A DNA stretch of 8,364 nucleotides, taken from NCBI GenBank assembly GCA_023392285.1, contig JAEVZK010000145.1:1-8364 (forward strand), written 5' to 3'. Below the pieces are notes generated by a model. That model saw nothing but the letters and a program-made list of their open reading frames with translations. It was not told the origin of the DNA and did not search any database. The translations under genes and the position numbers were made by a program. Shown here in pieces: positions 1-5,496 of this stretch (the first letter of the stretch is position 1; the number at the start of each line of letters is the position of its first letter). Source of the stretch: Armatimonadota bacterium (GTDB taxonomy: Bacteria; Armatimonadota; Fimbriimonadia; Fimbriimonadales; Fimbriimonadaceae).

Positions 1-1553
1 TAGGGGAAGTTGTAGTAAGTCGATCCGTAGTAGTGCGGTTTAGCCGCCCACATGTAAGGATGCAGGAACTCGGAATCGAGCCCGTCCCCGTAGGTTCGCA
101 TTTGCGCCGCAATCATCGCCTCGTTCAATTCGGCGGGGCTCAAATCGCGGTTCGCGCGTTTTTCGAATACCGTCTGCTCAAAAAAGAACCGGCTGCTGAT
201 ATCGACGACGGTTTGGCAACTCCCCTGCAGCGAAGCTTCTAAGACCGACAGCTTCTCCTGGTCTGACGCGTCAGACTGCAGCACCGCCTGTCTGATGATC
301 GTTTCGCAGAAGATGCTTGCCGTCTCCGCCAGCGTCATCGGTGTGGACCGCTGCAGCATCGTCCTCTCGCGCAGGCACAGGTTATGGTAGCCGTGGCCAA
401 GTTCGTGCGCAAGCGTACTGACCGCCCCGAATGCTGGCTTGAAGTTCATCATGATGAGAGAGTCCGTCGGGGGAACCCCCATGCAATAGGCGCCGTCCCG
501 CTTGCCTGCCCTCGGCTCCGCGTCGATCCGGCGATTATTGAACTCCGAAGCGGCGTAATCCTTCAGCTTCTGGGAAAATCCACCGAAACACTCGCACACG
601 AAATCTGCGGCCTCGTCAAACTCCCAATGCCTTTCCTCCGACCCCACTGGGGCGAAAATGTCGAAGAAGGCGAGCTTTTGTAGCCCGAGCATTTTGGCCT
701 TCGCATCGAGATATCGCCGGAAATCAGGAAATGCTTCTTCCGCCGCTGACATCATCGCTTCCAGTGTGGGAACGTCGATGTTCGCGTTAAAACATGCCAT
801 CTCAAGGGGACTGGACCATCCTCGCTTCTTGGAGAGTTGCACCGTCTCCCCCTTCACACCGTTCATACATGCGGCAAGCGGCACCTCGACCTTCTTCCAA
901 GCATCGAGTTCCGCCATGTAGGCGTCCCGCCTCACGTCCCGTTCTGGATCATATGCCTTCGTTCGGATCACGCTCATCGACAACTTCTCGCCGTTTAGCT
1001 CGACTTCCAGTTGAGAAGTCATATTCCCATGCAGCTTCGTCCATGCCGTCGATCCGCTCAGCGACAAGTCAGAGGCGAGAGCCTCCTCAAGCGGCGACAT
1101 CAGGTGCTTTGAACCCAGCGCCGCCTTTCGAATCACCCAGGCATGTTCTTTTGCGTAGGTTGAGCTCTCGATCAAGCTCACCTCGTCTTGCTCGCCGATC
1201 CACGCCGTGAGGCGGGTCATCAACTTGGCAAACGGGGTCATCTTTGCCTGCAGTTCGCTCAACTTGGCTTGTGCCACCGCATCGCTCGAATCTGTCGTCA
1301 CGAGCGCGCTCAAATAGCAGAAGATACGTCGCTGAAGAACAATGAACTCGTTGAGTGCGGTGAGCACTTGGGAAAGGGCCGCCCCCGGATCAGCGCCTGC
1401 TCCACCCGCACGAATATCTAAGCCGTCGAACAAAGCTTCGAGTCGACCCATCTCTTCAAGCACTTTGCCTTCAGCGCTTCGGAACTCTGGTGAATCGACC
1501 GAGGGGAAAAGAAAATCTAAGTTCCAGCGGGGAGCTTCTGCGGTGACTGACAT
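1..1553 (-). CDS. M3-family zinc oligoendopeptidase (PepF-like), C-terminus cut off by the window edge
   Basis: This is a cytosolic metalloendopeptidase of the M3 thimet/oligopeptidase F type, which degrades short peptides. Translating the minus strand from the ATG at 1553-1551 gives about 517 open codons with no stop before base 1. The zinc motif HELGH lies at residues 383-387 (bases 393-407), inside the family signature STLAHELGHGYH. The third zinc ligand is expected to be Glu410 in MTLAETAS. A conserved PHYY segment (about 506-509), followed by YYNFP, corresponds to the substrate-binding His/Tyr region. The motif 'KRDGAYC' upstream of HELGH is also typical. PepF-type enzymes are usually near 600 residues, so roughly 80 C-terminal residues should lie to the left of the window. 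The start is supported by the N-terminal pattern 'APRWNLDFLFPS', which is typical of the family; no good Shine-Dalgarno site precedes it. I am sure of the family but not of the substrate. Confidence 0.93.
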   Translation of the reverse strand, partial: MSVTAEAPRWNLDFLFPSVDSPEFRSAEGKVLEEMGRLEALFDGLDIRAGGAGADPGAALSQVLTALNEFIVLQRRIFCYLSALVTTDSSDAVAQAKLSELQAKMTPFAKLMTRLTAWIGEQDEVSLIESSTYAKEHAWVIRKAALGSKHLMSPLEEALASDLSLSGSTAWTKLHGNMTSQLEVELNGEKLSMSVIRTKAYDPERDVRRDAYMAELDAWKKVEVPLAACMNGVKGETVQLSKKRGWSSPLEMACFNANIDVPTLEAMMSAAEEAFPDFRRYLDAKAKMLGLQKLAFFDIFAPVGSEERHWEFDEAADFVCECFGGFSQKLKDYAASEFNNRRIDAEPRAGKRDGAYCMGVPPTDSLIMMNFKPAFGAVSTLAHELGHGYHNLCLRERTMLQRSTPMTLAETASIFCETIIRQAVLQSDASDQEKLSVLEASLQGSCQTVVDISSRFFFEQTVFEKRANRDLSPAELNEAMIAAQMRTYGDGLDSEFLHPYMWAAKPHYYGSTYYNFP

Positions 1554-1559
1554 GGCCCC

Positions 1560-1565
1560 AGTTTA
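1560..1565 (-). promoter_or_regulatory. Candidate -10 element (TAAACT) for the M3 peptidase gene
   Basis: On the minus strand TAAACT fits the TAnnnT -10 consensus and ends 6 nt before the ATG. At that distance transcription would begin at or next to the start codon, giving a leaderless mRNA. No convincing -35 element sits 16-18 bp upstream, so this is a weak, position-based call. Confidence 0.25.
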
Positions 1566-1632
1566 TACGGTCCGCGTTGCGCGCCTAGTGCCAGAGGAAC
1601 AGTGAATTTATCGTGAAGGTCCAAGACCTAGC

Positions 1633-1652
1633 AGGCTGCACCCGAGCAGCTT
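1633..1652 (+). promoter_or_regulatory. Small hairpin in the leader of the Ig-domain protein gene
   Basis: AGGCTGC (1633-1639) can pair with GCAGCTT (1646-1652) around the 6-nt loop acccga, with one G-U pair. The stem ends two bases before the AAGGGAG ribosome binding site. It could modulate ribosome access or mRNA stability. Read in either direction it lacks a T-run, so it is not a good intrinsic terminator. Confidence 0.35.
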
Positions 1653-1654
1653 AA

Positions 1655-1661
1655 AAGGGAG
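1655..1661 (+). promoter_or_regulatory. Shine-Dalgarno site of the Ig-domain protein gene
   Basis: AAGGGAG sits 8 nt before the ATG at 1670. It is the only strong, well-spaced Shine-Dalgarno site before an ATG in the window, and it fixes this start, which a clean signal peptide also supports. Confidence 0.75.
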
Positions 1662-1669
1662 AATCTGAA

Positions 1670-3367
1670 ATGAAAACCAGAAGTTTGTATATTGCTGCCT
1701 TGGCAGGTGTCCTGACGATACCGTCAGCCGCCATGGCTCAGCAAATCAATGTGAATGTAAACGGACAGCCGGTCGTGTTCGGTGCTGTTGGACCACAGCA
1801 GGTGAATGGTAGGGTGCTGGTCCCGCTCCGTGGCGTGCTGGAGCGGCTCGGCGCATTTGTAGGCTATGAGGCCTCCACCAAGACGATCACCGCGAACAAA
1901 AATGGAGTGGACCTTCAACTGCACCTTGGTGATCGTTCCGCAATCGTGAACGGACGCACGGTTACGCTCGATGTACCGGCTCAGACATATCGCGGCAGCA
2001 CCATGGTGCCCTTGCGCTTCGTTGGAGAAGCCCTTGGCGCGGACGTGAAGTGGAACTCGGCGACGTACACCGTTGACATTAATTCCACCGAGACTTCGAC
2101 CAGTTCGGGGGATCTGAACAACTACACGCCGCCTAGCAACACCAACAGCGGAAACAGCACCGGTTCGCCGAACCTGGTGATCAATTCCTTCAACGTGGAC
2201 GCCTCCGGTATGCAGCGCGCCGGGCAAAAGCTCACCTTCACCTTGGTAGGCACCCCTGGCGGAGAAGCATCTTTCACAATCCCCGGCGTGGTAACCGATG
2301 TCCCAATGCAAGAGGTGCGCAGCGGCAACTATGTGGGAACCTACACGATCCCGCGAAACTCCGATCTGAACGTATCCAACGCCAATGCGGTGGCTCGGCT
2401 TAAGATTGGAAGCAGCGAACGCCTGATCCAAAATTCGTCCGATATCGGCATCGATGCCAACGCGCCTCAGATCAAGTCGATCACACCCGAAGATAATTCC
2501 CGTGCAAGCCGGACGCGGCCGAATATTTCAGCGATCTTCGATGACGGCACGGGCAGTGGTGTCGACACGAGTTCAGTCGTCTTGAGAGTGGACAACAAGA
2601 ACGTCACCCGCGAGGCGCAGGTCACCCAAAACTTCATTAGCTATCGCCCCGACGAGGCCCTCACCCCAGGGATGCACAAAGTCGTGCTAAAGGCTCAGGA
2701 TAAGGCGGGCAACGAGGTCTCCAAAGAGTGGGTCTTCCAGGTAGGCAACCAAACGGATGTGATCAAGAGCTTCGCATTCACCGCCGACAATCAGGCACTG
2801 ACTCCCGGAACCGAGGTGACCTTCACCCTGATGGGTGAGCCGAACAGTCAGGCGACCTACACGATCGGAGATCGCGTGAGAGAGCGAAGAATGACCGAAG
2901 AGTCTCCCGGCAAGTACGTGGGCACTTACACCATTCGCCGCAATGACAACTTTGACAACATGGTCGTTTCCGCGAAACTTGTCACTCCGAATGGTGAAAC
3001 CTACACGACAGAGGCGACGAGCAAATTCACCGCATCCAATGCGACGCTTGAGAAGCCAACCTTTACTTCGCCTGAGGCGAACAGCAAGCTCTCAGAGAAC
3101 GAAGTCATCTTCGAGGGCCGAGCAGCCCCTGGATCGAAGGTGCAGATCAAAGTGAGCTACGTCAAGACCGTACTCGGCGCGTTCAGAATGAACGGAACTG
3201 TGGCCGAAGTCGAAGTCACCGCCGATGACAACGGAGTCTTCCGCACCGACAAAATCGACCTAAACACGGGTCTTGGAAGTGGCGATACAACCTACACCGC
3301 CACCGCCGTCACCGTCGGCGCAAACGGCAAGAAGTCCGAGGAGACTCAGCTCATCCTGAAGCGCTAA
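1670..3367 (+). CDS. Secreted protein: copper amine oxidase N-terminal (stalk) domain plus four Ig-like modules
   Basis: This is a 565-residue exported protein, probably at the cell surface or in the periplasm. Residues 1-23 form a signal peptide (Lys/Arg, hydrophobic core, AMA before Gln24). Residues about 26-138 are a copper amine oxidase N-terminal-like domain with the paired motifs VPLR at 51-54 and 113-116. This domain is non-catalytic and common in surface proteins. A Ser/Thr/Asn/Gly-rich linker covers 139-167. Then come four beta-rich modules: A1 (about 168-262), B (264-358, Ig-like, with 'AQDKAGNEVSKEW'), A2 (363-455) and C (460-565). A1 and A2 are copies of each other and share YVGTYTI. 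There is no cysteine and no catalytic amine oxidase domain. I see no membrane anchor, SLH domain or sorting signal, so how it attaches is unknown. PAP2 follows after 7 nt. The likely role is structural or adhesive; the ligand is unknown. The domain calls are from reading the sequence. Confidence 0.9.
   Translation: MKTRSLYIAALAGVLTIPSAAMAQQINVNVNGQPVVFGAVGPQQVNGRVLVPLRGVLERLGAFVGYEASTKTITANKNGVDLQLHLGDRSAIVNGRTVTLDVPAQTYRGSTMVPLRFVGEALGADVKWNSATYTVDINSTETSTSSGDLNNYTPPSNTNSGNSTGSPNLVINSFNVDASGMQRAGQKLTFTLVGTPGGEASFTIPGVVTDVPMQEVRSGNYVGTYTIPRNSDLNVSNANAVARLKIGSSERLIQNSSDIGIDANAPQIKSITPEDNSRASRTRPNISAIFDDGTGSGVDTSSVVLRVDNKNVTREAQVTQNFISYRPDEALTPGMHKVVLKAQDKAGNEVSKEWVFQVGNQTDVIKSFAFTADNQALTPGTEVTFTLMGEPNSQATYTIGDRVRERRMTEESPGKYVGTYTIRRNDNFDNMVVSAKLVTPNGETYTTEATSKFTASNATLEKPTFTSPEANSKLSENEVIFEGRAAPGSKVQIKVSYVKTVLGAFRMNGTVAEVEVTADDNGVFRTDKIDLNTGLGSGDTTYTATAVTVGANGKKSEETQLILKR
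2171..2455 (+). repeat. Ig-like module A1, first copy of an internal protein repeat
   Basis: Residues about 168-262 of the surface protein. The pattern INSF...LTFTLVG...YVGTYTIPRN recurs at 2756-3034 with clear but diverged similarity, which points to an old intragenic duplication. Confidence 0.7.
2756..3034 (+). repeat. Ig-like module A2, second copy of the internal protein repeat
   Basis: Residues about 363-455. The pattern IKSF...VTFTLMG...YVGTYTIRRN aligns with module A1. The two copies are separated by a different Ig-like module (264-358), giving an A-B-A-C order. Confidence 0.7.
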
Positions 3368-3374
3368 GTAGAAT

Positions 3375-3980
3375 ATGCCCGTGAAGGGCCTTTATGAGTT
3401 CGATATGGATGGCTTTCGAGCCATCCATATCGTCGCACACCGGGGATGGCTCGACCCGATTTTTTGGATACTCTCCACAACCGGCCTCGGCTGGGTTCAA
3501 GCAATTCTTATCCTTCTACTCCTTCGTTGGAGGTCGACCAAATACTATGTCCTCCCGCTTCTCACTACCCTGTTCGTGTCCGGATTTGTCGTAGCTGACG
3601 GCCTGAAATTGTTTATAACTCGGGATCGGCCGAGCAATCTTGCGATCACGATCTTGCAGGACGAATCCGCGTTCTCGCGCAGCTTCCCCAGCGGACACAC
3701 TTCCACCAGCTTCGGTATCGCATTTATGCTCCTGTTGCTCACCTGGCGAAAGAAGCACGCTTGGGTGGGATACGCCGCCCTTCTTTGGGCTTCTCTTGTC
3801 GGGTTAAGCCGAGTCTATCGCGGTTTGCACTGGCCCACCGACGTGCTCGGAGGTGCTTTTGTTGGTGCGTTTTCGGCTGGATTTGTTTATCTTTTACTTA
3901 GCCTCCTTGGAAAGTTGACGCATCTTGATTCCCCCGAGGCGTCCTTGTCCGGCATTGAAGCGGGAGACATCTCTGAATAG
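3375..3980 (+). CDS. PAP2-family membrane phosphatase (lipid or undecaprenyl-pyrophosphate phosphatase type)
   Basis: This 201-residue integral membrane enzyme should hydrolyse phosphate from a lipid phosphate or pyrophosphate at the membrane. All three PAP2 signature blocks are intact: K78-x6-R85-P86 (KLFITRDRP), P105-S-G-H108 (PSGHT), and S145-R146-x5-H152-x3-D156 (SRVYRGLHWPTD). By family knowledge His152 is the nucleophile, assisted by Asp156, and His108 is the acid/base. Hydrophobic segments lie at about 29-50, 57-77, 112-123, 131-144 and 158-178. The tail after 181 is polar and acidic. The ATG lies 7 nt after the previous stop and has no Shine-Dalgarno sequence, so translational coupling is likely. 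ATG 3405 (residue 11) is a possible later start, but 'YEFDMDGFRAIH' looks like family sequence and favours 3375. A perfect 14-bp hairpin lies at codons 9-20. The substrate (undecaprenyl pyrophosphate, phosphatidate or PG-phosphate) cannot be told from sequence. Confidence 0.92.
   Translation: MPVKGLYEFDMDGFRAIHIVAHRGWLDPIFWILSTTGLGWVQAILILLLLRWRSTKYYVLPLLTTLFVSGFVVADGLKLFITRDRPSNLAITILQDESAFSRSFPSGHTSTSFGIAFMLLLLTWRKKHAWVGYAALLWASLVGLSRVYRGLHWPTDVLGGAFVGAFSAGFVYLLLSLLGKLTHLDSPEASLSGIEAGDISE
3401..3432 (+). promoter_or_regulatory. Perfect 14-bp stem with TTCG loop in the 5' coding region of the PAP2 gene
   Basis: CGATATGGATGGCT (3401-3414), loop TTCG (3415-3418), and AGCCATCCATATCG (3419-3432) are exact reverse complements. 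The stem begins 27 nt from the first base of the PAP2 start codon and contains the in-frame ATG at 3405 in its 5' arm. No T-run follows, so a standard intrinsic terminator is unlikely. The structure is certain as sequence. A role in translation, processing or protein binding is inference. Confidence 0.6.
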
Positions 3981-4641
3981 GATTGCCTTTGCCGCTGCCT
4001 GCGCCCAAGTTGGCCTATGTCTCAGCGACAGCCAATTCGGCCACTTCGAGCAATTTGAGGAGAATCTCTACCTCGCAAACGAGGAAATGAATCTCACGCG
4101 GATTCCCCGTGATGAGGCTTGGGTCAAACACTTCCTCGATTCCCTGCTCTTCCAAGATCTGCTGCCGGAGAATGCCTCCCTGCTCGACGTTGGGACCGGA
4201 CCTGGATTTCCGTCCTGGCCCCTGGCCCAAGCTCGCCCAGACCTGAAGGTGGTTGCCCTCGATAGCTCTGGGAAAATGCTTGGATTTCTCCGAAAGAACC
4301 CCCTTCCAAACCTGCGAATCGTTCAAGCCAGAGCCGAAGAATGGATGCCGCCCGCGGAATTTGAAGTGGTCACGGGTCGAGCCGTCGCTCCTCTAGCCGT
4401 GCAACTGGAGATTTCCGCCCCACTTGCAGCTAAGGGAGGAATGGTCATTCCGATGAGAACACCGGCGGAGGAGCCTCTTCTATCTCAGGACGTGTCGGCG
4501 CTGGGACTGGAGCTCGAAAGCGTCCATCGGAGAGAATTAGGTTCCTCCGGCGTTTCGCGTCTGTTCCCCATCTATCGCAAATTCGGACGGAGCAGACCGC
4601 GCCGGTCTTGGGCCGAGATGAAGCGCAAGCCGCTATTTTAA
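3955..4641 (+). CDS. rsmG: 16S rRNA (guanine-N7) methyltransferase RsmG (GidB)
   Basis: RsmG uses S-adenosylmethionine to make m7G at the position equivalent to G527 in E. coli 16S rRNA, acting on the small subunit in the cytoplasm. From the TTG at 3955 the product is 228 residues. The SAM-binding loop is DVGTGPGFP (78-86). Other family blocks are the acidic end of the next strand (Asp103), VTGRAVAPL (about Arg142), 'HFLDSLL' before the SAM loop, and the basic tail RPRRSWAEMKRKPLF (about 214-228). The start is uncertain: TTG 3925, TTG 3955 and CTG 3973 are in frame. Alignment from memory to E. coli RsmG (MLNKL.. against LNRIAF..) points to about 3973, where GGGAG at 3962-3966 is ideally spaced. 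I annotate the TTG because CTG starts are rare. The gene overlaps the PAP2 gene in any case and probably belongs to the same transcript. Confidence 0.93.
   Translation: MKRETSLNRIAFAAACAQVGLCLSDSQFGHFEQFEENLYLANEEMNLTRIPRDEAWVKHFLDSLLFQDLLPENASLLDVGTGPGFPSWPLAQARPDLKVVALDSSGKMLGFLRKNPLPNLRIVQARAEEWMPPAEFEVVTGRAVAPLAVQLEISAPLAAKGGMVIPMRTPAEEPLLSQDVSALGLELESVHRRELGSSGVSRLFPIYRKFGRSRPRRSWAEMKRKPLF
3962..3966 (+). promoter_or_regulatory. GGGAG ribosome-binding site that may set a CTG start for rsmG
   Basis: GGGAG lies six bases before the in-frame CTG at 3973-3975, and the PAP2 stop TAG is at 3978-3980. No comparable site precedes TTG 3955 or TTG 3925 at proper spacing. If used, rsmG would begin 'MNRIAFAAA' and have 222 residues. 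Confidence 0.4.
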
Positions 4642-4648
4642 GCGCTTC
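4620..4648. repeat. 7-bp inverted repeat over the convergent stop codons, possible weak bidirectional terminator
   Basis: GAAGCGC (4620-4626) and GCGCTTC (4642-4648) are exact reverse complements separated by 15 bases that include both stop codons (rsmG TAA 4639-4641, lipoprotein TAG at 4635-4633). It could end transcription in both directions, but there is no clear T-run on either side. The loop is long, so the terminator role is weakly supported. Confidence 0.3.
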
Positions 4649-5496
4649 TTCAAGGTCTGCAGATCGGCGCTTTGAGGATCAAGAGCTTCTAGCGCAGCCA
4701 CATCCTTCTTTGCTTCCGCAAAATGCTTGAGCTCGATGTTTGCCGCCGCGCGCACGGCGTAGAGCGGGGCGTATAGAGCGGCGTCTAACCCCTTGTCGGC
4801 ATCGGCGATCGCTCCCGCGTAGTCTTTCGCATTCAGCTTCTTTGTCGCCGACTCAAGATAGCGATCCGACTGAGCCTGCATCACCAGCTTCATCAGCGCC
4901 AAGCTTTTTTCATGGTGAGGATCGAGCTTGAGGGCAAGTTCCAAATCCGCCTGCTCCGCATCGAGCTGGCGCAATTCACCGAAAATTGCTGCCCGCTGGG
5001 AGTAGTAGATCGGGCTGCTTCCGAACATCGAGATGGCTTCGTTGATCCACTTCAGAGCCGCAGGGTAATCGTGCTTGTCGAAGTAAGCGACCGAGAGCAG
5101 GTAGCGAGCCTCGACCGAGGAATCCTTCTGAACCGCGTTCGGATTCTCGGGCATGTGCTTCAAACCAGCCATGAGCCGAGATATCGCGGCATCATCTTGC
5201 CCGAGCAAGAGATGACACTTTGCGGCACCTAGATACGAGGTGATGTTGGTCGGCTGGTAATCGGCCATGCCATCAAAGATCAAGGCCGAACGGAGCAGCT
5301 TGGTCCGCTCATCTGACGTTACCGTGCTGCCAACATCCTTGTGCTTCAGGATGTCGAAGGAAAGATCGTGAGCCTTTCGCGAATACTCGTTGTACTCGTC
5401 ATCGCTCAGGATCAAGGGCCGTTCGGACGAATTTTGCCCGCATCCGAGGAGCGCCAACACAAGCAGCAAGAGACCGAACGCGCTACGAAGCGACAA
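4633..5496 (-). CDS. TPR-repeat lipoprotein
   Basis: This is a 287-residue envelope lipoprotein. The N-terminus has Arg4, a hydrophobic core (about 7-17) and the lipobox LLGC with the lipidated Cys at 19, so it should be exported, acylated and anchored. The rest is helical with about five tetratricopeptide repeats, roughly at residues 83-116, 128-158, 162-194, 213-242 and 243-275. Clear examples are 'LLSVAYFDKHDYPAALKWINEAI' split over 133-155 and 'RAAANIELKHFAEAKKDVAALEALDP' over 249-274. TPRs bind partner proteins, so a scaffold role is likely; the partner is unknown. The start is a TTG (5496-5494) that overlaps the end of leuS by 14 nt. No later start would keep the signal peptide. The Shine-Dalgarno site is poor (GGTGA, 3 nt away), so translational coupling to leuS is likely. 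The 3' end overlaps rsmG by 9 nt in the opposite direction. Confidence 0.88.
   Translation of the reverse strand: MSLRSAFGLLLLVLALLGCGQNSSERPLILSDDEYNEYSRKAHDLSFDILKHKDVGSTVTSDERTKLLRSALIFDGMADYQPTNITSYLGAAKCHLLLGQDDAAISRLMAGLKHMPENPNAVQKDSSVEARYLLSVAYFDKHDYPAALKWINEAISMFGSSPIYYSQRAAIFGELRQLDAEQADLELALKLDPHHEKSLALMKLVMQAQSDRYLESATKKLNAKDYAGAIADADKGLDAALYAPLYAVRAAANIELKHFAEAKKDVAALEALDPQSADLQTLKKRLK

Larger units (their letters stand above)
1554..1669. other. Divergent intergenic region between the peptidase and the Ig-domain protein gene
   Basis: These 116 bp must hold the promoters of both divergent genes. I see a TAAACT hexamer close to the peptidase start on the minus strand, a small hairpin, and a Shine-Dalgarno site on the plus strand. 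I found no plus-strand -35/-10 pair with acceptable spacing, and no riboswitch-like architecture. Confidence 0.6.

Noticed and set aside
384..1605. Series of plus-strand open frames across the peptidase region
   Set aside because: They overlap each other in different frames and are antisense to a continuous M3 peptidase reading frame with the HELGH motif.
1577..1614. Plus-strand promoter (TTGCGC with TTTATC) for the surface protein gene
   Set aside because: The two elements are about 24 bp or more apart and neither fits the consensus well at 16-18 bp spacing.
1724..2431. Long open frame (235 codons) on the minus strand opposite the surface protein gene
   Set aside because: It has no recognisable domain or ribosome binding site, and it is antisense to a gene with a clear signal peptide and domains. 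It is a codon-use shadow.
1670..3367. Functional copper amine oxidase
   Set aside because: Only the N-terminal stalk-type domain is present. The rest is Ig-like, with no catalytic domain.
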